Below, piece by piece: positions 35,658 to 44,398 of a stretch of DNA of 64,000 nt; the stretch's first letter is position 1, and each line of letters opens with the position of its first letter. A model generated the notes under the pieces. It ran no database searches. It was not told where the DNA came from and saw only the letters and a program-made list of their open reading frames with translations. This stretch comes from Streptomyces caelestis (lineage in GTDB: Bacteria > Actinomycetota > Actinomycetes > Streptomycetales > Streptomycetaceae): assembly GCF_014205255.1 (NCBI RefSeq), contig NZ_JACHNE010000001.1, positions 1,240,001-1,304,000 on the forward strand. Direction: 5' to 3'. The translations under genes were made by a program, and so were the position numbers.

Positions 35658-36116
35658 TCACGGCTCGTGCTGCCCCGCCGCCGTCACGGGCTGGGCCGGG
35701 ACGGTCCACGGGAGTTCGATCGAGATGGTCTTGCCGCCCTCGCGGGTGGGGCGGATCCTGAGCCTGCCGCCGCATTCCGCGGTCAGCCAGCGGATGATGA
35801 CGAGGCCGCGGCCGTTGTCCTGCTGGACGGCGGCGGGCAGGCGTCTGGGGAGTCGTGGATGGCTGTCCGTGACGCCGATGCGCAGGTGTTCGTCGCGGTG
35901 GAGTGCGACGTCCACCGTGAAGGTGGGTGACTGCCCGAAGGTGTGCTGGACGGCGTTGGTGGCGAGTTCGGAGATGATGAGCCGGATGGAGTCGGACACT
36001 TCCGTGTCCGCCGGCAGGCCCCACTCCGCCAGCGTGCCCACCACGTAGGCGCGCGCCGCGGAGACCGAGGCGGGATCGCTCGGCAGAGTGACGGATGCTT
36101 CCAAATGGTCTGCCAT
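35658..36116 (-). CDS. Anti-sigma-type ATP-binding (HATPase) protein
   Basis: A 152-residue HATPase_c protein of the RsbW/SpoIIAB-like type common in Streptomyces. It has the N-box LIISELATNAVQHTFG (about residues 46-61), a central HLRIGVTDSHP and the G2 box NGRGLVIIRWL. The fold is a Ser/Thr kinase-type ATP-binding module without a receiver or sensor. The gene is divergent from a DUF5753 regulator and a DUF397 gene. This trio recurs in Streptomyces developmental loci such as whiJ and abaA, where the small ATPase is thought to act on the regulator. Start ATG at 36116. Confidence 0.88.
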   Translation of the reverse strand: MADHLEASVTLPSDPASVSAARAYVVGTLAEWGLPADTEVSDSIRLIISELATNAVQHTFGQSPTFTVDVALHRDEHLRIGVTDSHPRLPRRLPAAVQQDNGRGLVIIRWLTAECGGRLRIRPTREGGKTISIELPWTVPAQPVTAAGQHEP

Positions 36117-36242
36117 GGCGACGTCGTCCTTTTCCCACGGGACCGCAGTCCGACACGGAGCGGAAGGTTCGAGTACGGTCCCGGACTGGTGCTTCGTCGC
36201 CAGAGTGCCACCAGAACACCCCTGAAGGGCGGCGATCCACCA

Positions 36243-36258
36243 AGATATGCATATATCT
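36243..36258. promoter_or_regulatory. A/T-rich palindrome between the ATPase and DUF5753 genes
   Basis: AGATAT-GCAT-ATATCT, a perfect 6-base inverted repeat in a strikingly A/T-rich island. It lies midway in the divergent region, 127 and 72 bases from the two starts. It is a candidate operator for the XRE-type regulator. Confidence 0.55.
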
Positions 36259-36329
36259 GTCGCTCAATGCGGTGAACTCTGCGACGCGAGACCGTATTCG
36301 GGTGGCTCGGAAGGAGTAAGGAGTAGCCC

Positions 36330-37190
36330 ATGCAGCACGGTCCCGCGGTGCGCCGCCGGAAACTGGGCGCCGAACTTCGCGCGCTGCGCACCTCGGCGGG
36401 GCTCACCAGTGGTGAGGCGGCCAGGCTGGCGGGCTGGCACCAGTCGAAGGTCAGCCGAATCGAGACGGGCACGAGCGGGGTGAAACCGGCCGATGTGCGG
36501 ATACTTCTCGACGCGTATGCCGTGGCGGACACCCAACTGCGCGAGTTGCTCATGGTGTTGGCGGGGTCCGAGGACAGCGGCGGCCGGCACCACTGGTGGC
36601 ACGCCTACCGCGGGGTACTGCCGCCGACCTACCGGGACTTCATCAGCCTGGAGTCCCAGGCCGGTGCGATGCGCACCCTGGAGACCACCGTCGTCCCGGG
36701 GCTGCTCCAGACGCCCGAGTACGCCCGTGCGGTGACGAAGGCCGCGGTGGAGGGACTGTCGGAGGACCGGCTCGACACGCTGGTCGAGGTGCGTCTGGCC
36801 CGGCAGGACGTGCTGCGCGCGGATCCGCCGCTGGAGCTGAGCGCCGTCCTGGACGAGGCGGTGCTACGCAGGGAGGTGGGCGGGCCGGGGGTCATGGCCC
36901 GGCAGCTGGAACGGCTGGTCGAGGCGGCGCGGCTGCCCCAAGTGCGGCTCCAGGTGCTGCCGTTCGCCGCCGGGGCACACATCGGCGTCACGGGCCCTTT
37001 CGTTATCTTCTCATTTTCGAGCACTTCTGATCTGGATGTGGTTGTTCTCGACCACTTGACGAGTAGCCTCTACCTCGAACGGAAAGAAGACCTCCAGGCC
37101 TACACGGAGGCCTTCAACGCCCTTCAGGCCCACGCCCTTTCGCCCGAGGACTCGTTGGATTTCATCGCCGGGACAGCCGCCGGCGCGTAA
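36330..37190 (+). CDS. XRE-family regulator with DUF5753 domain
   Basis: A 286-residue regulator of the WhiJ/SCO4441-like family. The helix-turn-helix is RRRKLGAELRALRTSAGLTSGEAARLAGWHQSKVSRIETGTSG (about residues 7-49). The C-terminal DUF5753 part starts near residue 90 with FISLESQAGAMRTLETTVVPGLLQTPEYARAV and includes RLPQVRLQVLPFAAGAH. GGAG precedes the ATG. A DUF397 gene follows nine bases downstream, the invariable partner. The family affects development and antibiotic production; the specific target here is unknown. Confidence 0.92.
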   Translation: MQHGPAVRRRKLGAELRALRTSAGLTSGEAARLAGWHQSKVSRIETGTSGVKPADVRILLDAYAVADTQLRELLMVLAGSEDSGGRHHWWHAYRGVLPPTYRDFISLESQAGAMRTLETTVVPGLLQTPEYARAVTKAAVEGLSEDRLDTLVEVRLARQDVLRADPPLELSAVLDEAVLRREVGGPGVMARQLERLVEAARLPQVRLQVLPFAAGAHIGVTGPFVIFSFSSTSDLDVVVLDHLTSSLYLERKEDLQAYTEAFNALQAHALSPEDSLDFIAGTAAGA

Positions 37191-37199
37191 GGAGGCACC

Positions 37200-37430
37200 A
37201 TGCGTGCACTGCCTCGTCACGTCCCCTCAAGCATCGAACTGCACGGTGTGCGGTGGTTGCGCAGCAGCTACAGCACCGGCGCGAACAACTGCGTCGAGAC
37301 CGCGTGTCCGGACGCCTCGCCCTGGGCCGGACTGCTCGCCGTGCGCGACTCCAAGGACCCGGCCGGGCCCGCGCTGCTCTTCTCGCCGAGGAGCTGGGCG
37401 GAGTTCACGGCCGCGGTCGACCGTATCTGA
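37200..37430 (+). CDS. DUF397 small protein
   Basis: A 76-residue DUF397 protein: SIELHGVRWLRSSYSTGANNCVETACPDASPW (the W-x-KSSYS-x-x-x-NCVE motif), AVRDSKDPAGPALLFSPRSWAEF and a short end VDRI. Such proteins are encoded next to DUF5753 regulators and are thought to bind and modulate them, like a toxin-antitoxin-style partner in some reports. AGGAGG stands before the ATG. Confidence 0.92.
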   Translation: MRALPRHVPSSIELHGVRWLRSSYSTGANNCVETACPDASPWAGLLAVRDSKDPAGPALLFSPRSWAEFTAAVDRI

Positions 37431-37493
37431 GCCGCGTTCCGACCACTTCTGATCAGTCCGTCGTCGAGCGACGCACGGCCGTGTCACGCCGAC

Positions 37494-38621
37494 TCATGGC
37501 CGCGTCTCGCCGATCAGTCGTACAGCGCGTTCGATCTGTTCCCCGGTCAGGTCCGCGCGGGCGGTCAGCCTGAGCCGTGAGATGCCGTCGGGCACGGAAG
37601 GAGGACGGAAGCAGCCCACGGCCAGGCCCGCCGCGCGGCACTCGGCCGCCCAGCGCACGGCGTCCTCCGGGGAGGGCGCCCGCACCGAGACCACCGCGGC
37701 GTCCGGACGTACCGCTTCCAGATCCGCGGCGGTCAGGCGTGCGTACAACTCGCCCGCCACCGCACGGGCCCGCGCCGCCCGCTCCGGCTCGCGGCGCAGC
37801 AGCCGCAAGGCCGACAGGGCCGCCCCTGCCGCCGCTGGGGCGAGGCCCGTGTCGAAGATGAACGTCCGTGCCGCGTTGACCAGATGGTCGATCACCCGGG
37901 CGGGGCCGAGGACGGCTCCGCCCTGGCTGCCGAGCGACTTGGACAGCGTGACCGTCACGACGACGTCGTCGGCGCCCGCGAGCCCCGCCGCGTGCGGGGC
38001 TCCGCGTCCGCCGTCGCCGAGGACGCCCAGGCCGTGGGCGTCGTCGACCACCAGCCCGGCGCCGTGCTCCCGGCACGCCTCGGCGAGCGCGACGAGCGGG
38101 GCCGCGTCGCCGTCGACCGAGAAGACCGTGTCGGACACGGTGATCGCCGTGCCCTCGTGCGTGTGCAGCGCCTTGCGCACGGCCTCCGGGTCGGCGTGCG
38201 CGACCACCTGGGTCGTGCCGCGGGCCAGCCGGCAGCCGTCGATGAGCGAGGCGTGGTTGCCCGCGTCGGAGACGATGAGGGAGCCGTGCGGGGCCAGCGC
38301 GGTGACCGCCGCGAGGTTGGCCGCGTAGCCGGAGGAGAAGACCAGGGCCGCCTCGAAGCCGCAGAAATCGGCCAGTTCCTGTTCCAGTTCGGCGTGCAGT
38401 TCGGTGCTGCCGGTCACGAGCCGGGAGCCGGTCGAGCCGCCGCCCCAGACCCGCGCGGCACGGGCCGCCCCCTCGGTGACCTCGGGGTGGTGGGCCAGTC
38501 CCAGATAGTCGTTGCTCGCCAGGTCGAGGAGCGGTGAAACGGCCGGACGGGGGCGCAGAGTCCGTACGAGTCCGGCGTGGCGGCGCAGTCGCGCCTGCTC
38601 GTCGATCCAGCCGAACGCCAT
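37494..38621 (-). CDS. bioF: 8-amino-7-oxononanoate synthase
   Basis: A 375-residue PLP enzyme of the alpha-oxoamine synthase family that condenses pimeloyl thioester with alanine, first committed step of the biotin ring pathway. Motifs are [65 protein letters not shown] and the Schiff-base Lys in [12 protein letters not shown]. It is divergent from bioB-bioA-bioD. It starts at ATG 38621. There is no bioC or bioH in the window, so the pimeloyl precursor is made elsewhere. Confidence 0.96.
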   Translation of the reverse strand: MAFGWIDEQARLRRHAGLVRTLRPRPAVSPLLDLASNDYLGLAHHPEVTEGAARAARVWGGGSTGSRLVTGSTELHAELEQELADFCGFEAALVFSSGYAANLAAVTALAPHGSLIVSDAGNHASLIDGCRLARGTTQVVAHADPEAVRKALHTHEGTAITVSDTVFSVDGDAAPLVALAEACREHGAGLVVDDAHGLGVLGDGGRGAPHAAGLAGADDVVVTVTLSKSLGSQGGAVLGPARVIDHLVNAARTFIFDTGLAPAAAGAALSALRLLRREPERAARARAVAGELYARLTAADLEAVRPDAAVVSVRAPSPEDAVRWAAECRAAGLAVGCFRPPSVPDGISRLRLTARADLTGEQIERAVRLIGETRP

Positions 38622-38686
38622 GGGGGGGTCCTCCGGGGAATTTGTAGGCAGTGCACAGACACTAGCGGGACCTCCAGCAGGTCAGT

Positions 38687-38704
38687 GTGTGGCAATACCC
38701 ACAC
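38687..38704. promoter_or_regulatory. Candidate operator between bioF and bioB
   Basis: GTGTGG-CAATAC-CCACAC, a perfect 6-base inverted repeat in the divergent biotin promoter region. It does not match the TGAAC/GTTCA (BioQ) or TTAT-ATAA (BioR) patterns I know. The role is inferred from location. Confidence 0.5.
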
Positions 38705-38772
38705 CTCGAAGCGACTCTGTTGTACGAAGTCTCCTTGGCCCCGGGCGCCTCCGTAGGACAGGATCGGCTCCC

Positions 38773-39936
38773 ATGGACCTGCTGAACACGCTGGTGGACA
38801 AGGGGCTTCGGCGCGAGCGGCCGACCCGAGAAGAGGCACTGGCCGTCCTCGCGACGTCCGACGACGACCTGCTCGATGTGGTGGCCGCGGCCGGGAAGGT
38901 GCGCCGGCACTGGTTCGGCCGGCGGGTGAAACTCAACTATCTCGTCAACCTGAAGTCCGGCCTGTGCCCCGAGGACTGCTCGTACTGTTCGCAGCGGCTC
39001 GGCTCCCAGGCCGGGATCCTGAAGTACACCTGGCTCAAACCGGACCAGGCCTCCGACGCGGCGGCGGCCGGTGTGGCCGGGGGCGCCAAGCGGGTGTGCC
39101 TGGTGGCCAGCGGGCGCGGTCCGACCGACCGGGACGTGGACCGGGTCTCCGAGACGATCAGGACCATCAAGGAGAAGAACGAGGGCGTCGAGGTGTGCGC
39201 CTGCCTCGGGCTGCTCTCCGAGGGACAGGCGGAGCGGCTGCGCGAGGCGGGCGCCGACGCCTACAACCACAACCTCAACACGTCCGAGGCGACGTACGGG
39301 GAGATCACGACGACGCACACGTACGCCGACCGCGTGGACACCGTCGAGAAGGCCCACGCGGCAGGGCTGTCCGCCTGCTCCGGGCTGATCGCCGGCATGG
39401 GCGAGTCGGACGAGGACCTGGTCGATGTCGTTTTCTCGCTGCGCGATCTGGACCCGGACTCGGTTCCGGTCAACTTCCTGATCCCGGTCGAGGGCACCCC
39501 GCTCGCCAAGGAGTGGAACCTCACCCCGCAGCGCTGCCTGAGGATCCTGGCCATGGTGCGCTTCGTGTGCCCGGACGTCGAGGTGCGCATCGCGGGCGGC
39601 CGGGAGGTGCATCTGCGCACGATGCAGCCGCTCGCCCTGCACCTGGCCAATTCGATCTTCCTCGGCGACTACCTCACCACGGAGGGCCAGGCGGGCAAGG
39701 CCGACCTGGAGATGATCGCGGACGCCGGGTTCGAGGTGGAGGGCACCGACCAGGTGACGCTGCCGGAACACCGCGCCTCCGGTGGCTGCGGGGACGGTGG
39801 TGGCGGCTGCGGTTCCGAGGGGGACGGCGTGTGCGGCTCCGTGCCCGCGCCGCAGACCCCGACCGGTGAGGCCCGTACCGACCTGGTCGCCGTCCGCCGC
39901 CGCGGCGCCGGAACGGACCTCGCGCCCAATGCCTGA
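38773..39936 (+). CDS. bioB: Biotin synthase with a Cys/Gly-rich tail
   Basis: A 387-residue radical-SAM enzyme that inserts sulfur into dethiobiotin. The radical-SAM cluster motif is [10 protein letters not shown] (Cys65, 69, 72), and the TIM barrel continues with [27 protein letters not shown] and [11 protein letters not shown]. About 330 residues complete the enzyme. A further 56 (from about residue 332) contain [20 protein letters not shown] with Cys 339, 346 and 354, then a Pro/Thr stretch; E. coli BioB has no such tail. It overlaps bioA by eight bases. Start ATG at 38773. Confidence 0.95.
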   Translation: MDLLNTLVDKGLRRERPTREEALAVLATSDDDLLDVVAAAGKVRRHWFGRRVKLNYLVNLKSGLCPEDCSYCSQRLGSQAGILKYTWLKPDQASDAAAAGVAGGAKRVCLVASGRGPTDRDVDRVSETIRTIKEKNEGVEVCACLGLLSEGQAERLREAGADAYNHNLNTSEATYGEITTTHTYADRVDTVEKAHAAGLSACSGLIAGMGESDEDLVDVVFSLRDLDPDSVPVNFLIPVEGTPLAKEWNLTPQRCLRILAMVRFVCPDVEVRIAGGREVHLRTMQPLALHLANSIFLGDYLTTEGQAGKADLEMIADAGFEVEGTDQVTLPEHRASGGCGDGGGGCGSEGDGVCGSVPAPQTPTGEARTDLVAVRRRGAGTDLAPNA

Positions 39937-41209
39937 GCTGACGGTGCCCGAACTGCTGGAACTCGACCGGCGGCACGTGTGGCATCCGTACGGCCCGATG
40001 CCCGGCCGGCAGGAACCGCTCGTCGTGGAGTCGGCGAGCGGGGTGCGGCTGCGCATGGCCGACGGATCGGGCGAGCTGGTGGACGGTATGTCGTCCTGGT
40101 GGTCGGCGATCCACGGCTACAACCACCCGGTGCTGAACGAGGCCGTGCGCGAGCAGTTGGCGCGGATGAGCCACGTGATGTTCGGCGGGCTCACCCACGA
40201 GCCCGCCGTACGACTGACGAAGCACCTTGTCGACATGTCGCCTGACGGTCTGGAGCACGTCTTCCTCGCCGACTCGGGGTCGGTGTCGGTCGAGGTCGCG
40301 GTCAAGATGTGCCTGCAGTACTGGCGTTCGCTGGGCCGCCCGGGCAAGCAGCGGTTGCTGACCTGGCGGGGCGGCTACCACGGCGACACCTGGCAGCCGA
40401 TGTCGGTGTGCGATCCCGAGGGCGGGATGCACCAGTTGTGGAGCGGAGTGCTCCAGCCCCAGGTGTTCGCCGGCCCGCCGCCGGCGGAGTTCGAGGAGGC
40501 GTACGCCGAGCAGGTACGGTCCCTGATCGAGCAGCACGCCGACGAGCTGGCCGCGGTGATCGTCGAGCCGGTGGTGCAGGGCGCGGGCGGGATGCGGTTC
40601 CACTCCCCCGCGTATCTGCGGGTGCTGCGCGAGGCGTGCGACGCGCACGACGTGCTGCTGGTGTTCGACGAGATCGCGACCGGTTTCGGGCGTACGGGCG
40701 CGCTGTTCGCAGCAGAGCACGCCGCCGTGACACCGGACGTGATGTGCGTCGGCAAGGCGCTGACCGGCGGCTACCTGACCATGGCGGCGACGCTGTGCAC
40801 CGCTCGGGTGGCGGACGGCATCTCACGGGGTGAGGTACCGGTGCTCGCCCACGGTCCGACCTTCATGGGCAATCCGCTGGCGGCGGCCGTGGCGTGTGCC
40901 TCCATCGAGCTGCTGCTCGGGCAGGACTGGCTCACGGAGGTCAAGAGGATCGAGACGGGGCTGAGGGAAGGGCTTTCGGCGGCCTCGGACCTTCCGGGTG
41001 TGAAGGACGTACGGGTCCTCGGCGCCATCGGGGTCGTCCAGCTCGACCACATCGTGGACATGGACGCGGCCACACGGGCCGCCGTGCGCGAGGGCGTGTG
41101 GCTGCGGCCGTTCCGCGATCTGCTCTACACCATGCCGCCGTACGTGACGGGCGACGCTGACGTGGCGCGGATCGCGCGGGCGGTGTGCGCGGCGGCGCGG
41201 GAGGGGTGA
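39929..41209 (+). CDS. bioA: Adenosylmethionine-8-amino-7-oxononanoate aminotransferase
   Basis: A 426-residue PLP class III aminotransferase that uses S-adenosylmethionine as amino donor to make 7,8-diaminononanoate. Blocks are [12 protein letters not shown] (the start motif of BioA), [32 protein letters not shown], the Asp of [13 protein letters not shown] and the Lys of [12 protein letters not shown]. It starts at ATG 39929 inside bioB and is one base from bioD, so the three genes are coupled. Confidence 0.96.
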   Translation: MPELTVPELLELDRRHVWHPYGPMPGRQEPLVVESASGVRLRMADGSGELVDGMSSWWSAIHGYNHPVLNEAVREQLARMSHVMFGGLTHEPAVRLTKHLVDMSPDGLEHVFLADSGSVSVEVAVKMCLQYWRSLGRPGKQRLLTWRGGYHGDTWQPMSVCDPEGGMHQLWSGVLQPQVFAGPPPAEFEEAYAEQVRSLIEQHADELAAVIVEPVVQGAGGMRFHSPAYLRVLREACDAHDVLLVFDEIATGFGRTGALFAAEHAAVTPDVMCVGKALTGGYLTMAATLCTARVADGISRGEVPVLAHGPTFMGNPLAAAVACASIELLLGQDWLTEVKRIETGLREGLSAASDLPGVKDVRVLGAIGVVQLDHIVDMDAATRAAVREGVWLRPFRDLLYTMPPYVTGDADVARIARAVCAAAREG

Positions 41210-41210
41210 C

Positions 41211-41936
41211 ATGCCGGTACTGGTGATCACGGGCACGGGCACGGAGGTCGGCAAGACGGTCGCGACCGCCGCGGTGGCCGCGACGGCGCTGGCGGCCGGC
41301 CGTTCGGTGGCCGTACTGAAGGCGGCGCAGACGGGCGTACGGCCGGACGAGCCCGGGGACGCCGCCGAGGTCGCGCGGCTCGCGGGTGCCGTGACGACGG
41401 CGGAACTCGCCCGGTTTCCCGAGCCGTTGGCGCCCGCCACGGCCGCCCGCCGGGCCGGTCGCGCCCCCGTGCACCCGCACGAGGTCGCGGAGGCGGCCGC
41501 CAAGCTCGCCACCGAGCACGACCTGGTGCTGGTCGAGGGCGCGGGCGGGCTGCTCGTACGGTTCGACCCGGCCGGCGGCACCCTGGCGGACGCGGCCCGG
41601 CTGCTGTCGGCGCCGGTGCTGGTCGTGGTGTCGGCGGGGCTCGGCACCCTGAACACGACGGAGCTGACGGCGCGTGAACTCCGCTCCCGTCAGCTGGACC
41701 TGGCGGGGATCGTGATCGGGAGCTGGCCCGCCGCGCCGGACCTCGCCTCGCGCTGCAATCTCGCGGACCTGCCGGATGTGGCCGGAACGCCGCTGCTGGG
41801 CTCCGTACCCGCCGGGTCGGGGGCCCTCTCCCCCGCCGTCTTCCGGGCGTCCGCGCCGCACTGGCTGGCGCCGCGTCTGGACGGCACGTGGGACGCGGAG
41901 GCGTTCCAGGTGCGGGAGGCGCCCCCGGCGTTCTGA
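41211..41936 (+). CDS. bioD: Dethiobiotin synthetase
   Basis: A 241-residue ATP-dependent carboxylase that closes the ureido ring of dethiobiotin. The P-loop is GTGTEVGKT (residues 8-16), then KAAQTGV, the metal-binding VEGAGGLLVRF and SAGLGTLNTTELTARELR. It is the last gene of the bioBAD unit and ends before a long hairpin. The C-terminus is slightly extended (DGTWDAEAFQVREAPPAF). Confidence 0.95.
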   Translation: MPVLVITGTGTEVGKTVATAAVAATALAAGRSVAVLKAAQTGVRPDEPGDAAEVARLAGAVTTAELARFPEPLAPATAARRAGRAPVHPHEVAEAAAKLATEHDLVLVEGAGGLLVRFDPAGGTLADAARLLSAPVLVVVSAGLGTLNTTELTARELRSRQLDLAGIVIGSWPAAPDLASRCNLADLPDVAGTPLLGSVPAGSGALSPAVFRASAPHWLAPRLDGTWDAEAFQVREAPPAF

Positions 41937-41999
41937 GCAAGCGGTCCCCGGTACTCGCGCCGGGTGCCGGGCGTTGCGACGCCGCGGAAATCCATCAGA

Positions 42000-42051
42000 A
42001 GCGCCCCGGGCACCCCTGCCGAGTCCCCTCGACAGGGGTGCCCGGGGCGCT
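42000..42051 (+). terminator. Terminator after bioD
   Basis: AGCGCCCCGGGCACCCCTG (42000-42018) and CAGGGGTGCCCGGGGCGCT (42033-42051) form a perfect 19-bp stem with a 14-base loop, the strongest hairpin of the window. Confidence 0.9.
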
Positions 42052-42098
42052 TCCCGGGGACAATCGCGGTAAGGCCCGTCTCGTCAGGGAGGTCTCCC

Positions 42099-42782
42099 AT
42101 GCCGCTCCTCTCCGGCCGCTCCGGCAAGGTGCCACGGGACGCCGTGCACCATCCGCTGTTCGCTCGTTACTACGCCCGGGTCAGTGTCACCGCCGAGCGG
42201 CGGATGGGCATGGCCGGGGTGCGCGAGAGGCTGCTCGGCGGGCTGTCCGGGCGGGTGATCGAGATCGGCGCGGGCAACGGGCTGAACTTCGCGCACTATC
42301 CGGGCACCGTCTCGGAGGTCGTGGCCATCGAGCCGGAGCGGCGGCTGCGGCAGCTGGCCGTGGAGGCGGCCCTGCGCGCGGAGGTGCCCGTGGACGTGGC
42401 GCCGGGGGCGGCCGAGGCGCTGCCGGTCAAGAGCGAGGGCTTCGACGCGGCCGTGGTGTCGCTGGTGCTGTGCAGTGTGCGGGACGCGCCCCGGGCGCTC
42501 GGGGAGCTCCGGCGGGTGCTGCGGCCGGGTGGTGAGGTGCGGTTCTTCGAGCACGGCCGGGGCGGTGGCCAGGTGATGACCTTCAGCCAGCGGGCGCTGG
42601 ACCGGACGGTGTGGCCGCTGCTCAACGGGGGCTGCCACCTGGCGCGGGAGCCGGTGCGGGCGCTGCGGGACGCCGGGTTCGAACTCGGTCCCTACCGGCA
42701 GGTGCTGATGCCGGAGGAGGGGCCGACGCTGCCCACCTCGTACTGCGTGCTGGGCACGGCATGGCGCCCGATCAGCTCGTAG
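42099..42782 (+). CDS. SAM-dependent methyltransferase, class I
   Basis: A 227-residue methyltransferase of the Methyltransf_11 kind. The SAM-binding motif I is VIEIGAGNGLNFAHYP (about residues 53-68), then EPERRLRQLA, EALPVKSEGFDAAVVSLVLCSVRDAPRALGELRRVLRPGGEVRFFEHG. Ubiquinone/menaquinone (UbiE/MenG)-like or small-molecule substrates are possible, but the C-terminus gives no hint. It stands alone after the bioD terminator. GGGAGG is in front of the ATG. Confidence 0.88.
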   Translation: MPLLSGRSGKVPRDAVHHPLFARYYARVSVTAERRMGMAGVRERLLGGLSGRVIEIGAGNGLNFAHYPGTVSEVVAIEPERRLRQLAVEAALRAEVPVDVAPGAAEALPVKSEGFDAAVVSLVLCSVRDAPRALGELRRVLRPGGEVRFFEHGRGGGQVMTFSQRALDRTVWPLLNGGCHLAREPVRALRDAGFELGPYRQVLMPEEGPTLPTSYCVLGTAWRPISS

Positions 42783-42794
42783 CCGCCCGCGTGG

Positions 42795-43202
42795 TCACAG
42801 GCTCCACTGGCGCAGCTCCTGCTCGATGTCCCGCACGGACACCTCGCCGCTCTTGACCAGCCGGGCGAGGTCGCGGACCTGCTCCGGCGAGGTGACGACC
42901 TTGACGCCGCTGGCGACGAGGTACGCGTAGGCGACGGCGGAGGCGAACAGGGCGTTGGAGCGTTCCAGCGCGGGGACGTGGATCAGCAGCTGGAGCAGCG
43001 CGGCGGCGCGGGCGTGCGGGCTGTCGTAGACGGGGACGTCGAATATGGCGGCCTGGTGGCGTGCGACGGCGGCGACGAGGGCTCCCCAGTCGGTGACCTG
43101 GGGGTCTCCCGGGGTCTTCTGCTCGGCGAGCATCAGCAGCCAGGCGAGGTCGATCCGGAGGTTGTTCAACGCTTCAGTGGCGACCTTCGCGCGTGCCCTC
43201 AC
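42795..43202 (-). CDS. Fic/Doc-family toxin with degenerate active-site motif
   Basis: A 135-residue protein of the family usually annotated as the Fic-type toxin component. Conserved parts are LRIDLAWLLMLAEQKTPGDPQVTDWGALVAAVARHQA, VPVYDSPHARAAALLQLLIHVPALERSNALFASAVAYAYL and VTSPEQVRDLARL. The Fic motif HPFxDGNKR is reduced to HVPALERSN (His75), so phosphate-transfer or AMPylation chemistry is uncertain. GTG 43202 follows GGGGGAGG; the start overlaps the antitoxin gene by 29 bases. A TTG at 43169 is an alternative. Confidence 0.8.
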   Translation of the reverse strand: MRARAKVATEALNNLRIDLAWLLMLAEQKTPGDPQVTDWGALVAAVARHQAAIFDVPVYDSPHARAAALLQLLIHVPALERSNALFASAVAYAYLVASGVKVVTSPEQVRDLARLVKSGEVSVRDIEQELRQWSL

Positions 43203-43443
43203 GGTCCTCCCCCACTCTCGGCTTCGCGGGGGCACCCCCATCGAACTCCTCGGCGAAGACGGACTCGTACTGCTTCATGAAGTCGGCGGCGGCCTCCACG
43301 AACGTGTGGCCCACCTCGCCGGTGTCCTGCCTGACCAGCTCCTCGATGTAGCGGTTGACGCTCATGCCGCGGGCCAGGGCGCGCTCGCGGGCGGCTCGGG
43401 CGGTGTCCTCGTCGACTCGCACGTTCAGCTGGGTCTTCGCCAT
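43174..43443 (-). CDS. RHH-type antitoxin
   Basis: An 89-residue ribbon-helix-helix protein: the strand-helix-helix KTQLNVRVDEDTARAARERALARGMSVNRYIEELVRQ at residues 3-39, then an acidic/aromatic tail (VGHTFVEAAADFMKQYESVFAEEFDGG) expected to bind the toxin. The ATG at 43443 is directly behind the operator-bearing promoter (43450-43479), so the message is leaderless or nearly so. It is co-transcribed with the Fic-like toxin gene. Confidence 0.88.
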   Translation of the reverse strand: MAKTQLNVRVDEDTARAARERALARGMSVNRYIEELVRQDTGEVGHTFVEAAADFMKQYESVFAEEFDGGAPAKPRVGEDREGTREGRH

Positions 43444-43449
43444 ACCTCG

Positions 43450-43479
43450 AAGCTAGCGCGGAGGTGCTAGCACCAGCAA
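43450..43479 (-). promoter_or_regulatory. Toxin-antitoxin promoter with operator in its spacer
   Basis: On the minus strand TTGCTG (43474-43479) and TAGCTT (43450-43455) are 18 bases apart. The perfect palindrome GTGCTAGCAC (43464-43473) fills the spacer next to the -35. The -10 ends seven bases before the antitoxin ATG. A second GCTAGC lies at 43452-43457. This layout fits RHH autorepression. Confidence 0.7.
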
Positions 43480-43578
43480 GGGCGGGACTCCGATCCGAGG
43501 AGGATACCGAGTGTGGGCCGCGTCACATTACCCTCGGGCAAGGTGACGCAATCCGACGTCCAGCACGAGGAGGCGGCC

Positions 43579-44394
43579 TTGTCCACACCTGCTGCGGAGC
43601 ACGTCCCCGGCCTCGCGTCGGCCGACGGGATCGCGGCCCGGGCCCGCGGTCTGACCAAGGCGTACGGCTCGGGCGAGACGACCGTGCTCGCGCTCGACTC
43701 GGTGGACGTCGACATCGTCCGCGGCCGCTTCACCGCGGTGATGGGACCGTCGGGCTCCGGGAAGTCCACGCTGATGCACTGCCTGGCGGGGCTCGACACC
43801 GTCTCGGCCGGCCAGGTGTGGCTCGGCGACACGGAGATCACGGGTCTGAAGGAGCGCGAGTTGACGCGGCTGCGCCGCGACCGGATCGGGTTCATGTTCC
43901 AGTCGTTCAACCTCATCCCGACCCTGAACGCCCTGGAGAACATCACGCTGCCCATGGACATCGCGGGCAAGAAACCCGACGAGAAGTGGCTGGACCAGGT
44001 GATCGACACCCTGGGCCTGCGGGACCGGCTCGGGCACCGGCCCTCGCAGCTCTCCGGCGGCCAGCAGCAGCGGGTGGCCTGTGCGCGGGCGCTGGCCTCC
44101 CGGCCCGAGCTGATCTTCGCGGACGAGCCGACCGGCAACCTCGACTCGCGCGCCGGACTGGAGGTGCTCGGCTTCCTGCGCGAGGCGGTGGACGAGCTCG
44201 GGCAGACCGTCGTCATGGTCACCCACGACCCGGGCGCCGCCGCCCACTCCGACCTGGTGCTCTTCCTCGGGGACGGCCGGATCGTCGACGAGATGCGGCG
44301 GCCGACGGCTCAGACCGTGCTGGAGCGCATGAAGCGTTTCGACGTGATCCGGACCCGTGTCGACGACACCCCGGCGGCATCCGAGGAGAACTGA
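43579..44394 (+). CDS. ABC transporter ATPase, MacB/LolD-type
   Basis: A 271-residue ATP-binding subunit. Walker A GPSGSGKST (about residues 61-69), Q-loop FMFQSFN, signature LSGGQQQRV, Walker B LIFADEPTGNLDSRAG and the H-loop MVTHDPGAAAHSD are all present, and the sequence is of the MacB/FtsE/LolD branch (PMDIAGKK insert). Two starts are credible: TTG 43579 behind GAGGAGG, which I use, and GTG 43513 behind GGAGG, which would give 293 residues. The FtsX-type permease gene follows five bases downstream, so the pair makes a mechanotransmission-type exporter. Confidence 0.92.
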   Translation: MSTPAAEHVPGLASADGIAARARGLTKAYGSGETTVLALDSVDVDIVRGRFTAVMGPSGSGKSTLMHCLAGLDTVSAGQVWLGDTEITGLKERELTRLRRDRIGFMFQSFNLIPTLNALENITLPMDIAGKKPDEKWLDQVIDTLGLRDRLGHRPSQLSGGQQQRVACARALASRPELIFADEPTGNLDSRAGLEVLGFLREAVDELGQTVVMVTHDPGAAAHSDLVLFLGDGRIVDEMRRPTAQTVLERMKRFDVIRTRVDDTPAASEEN

Positions 44395-44398
44395 CCCC

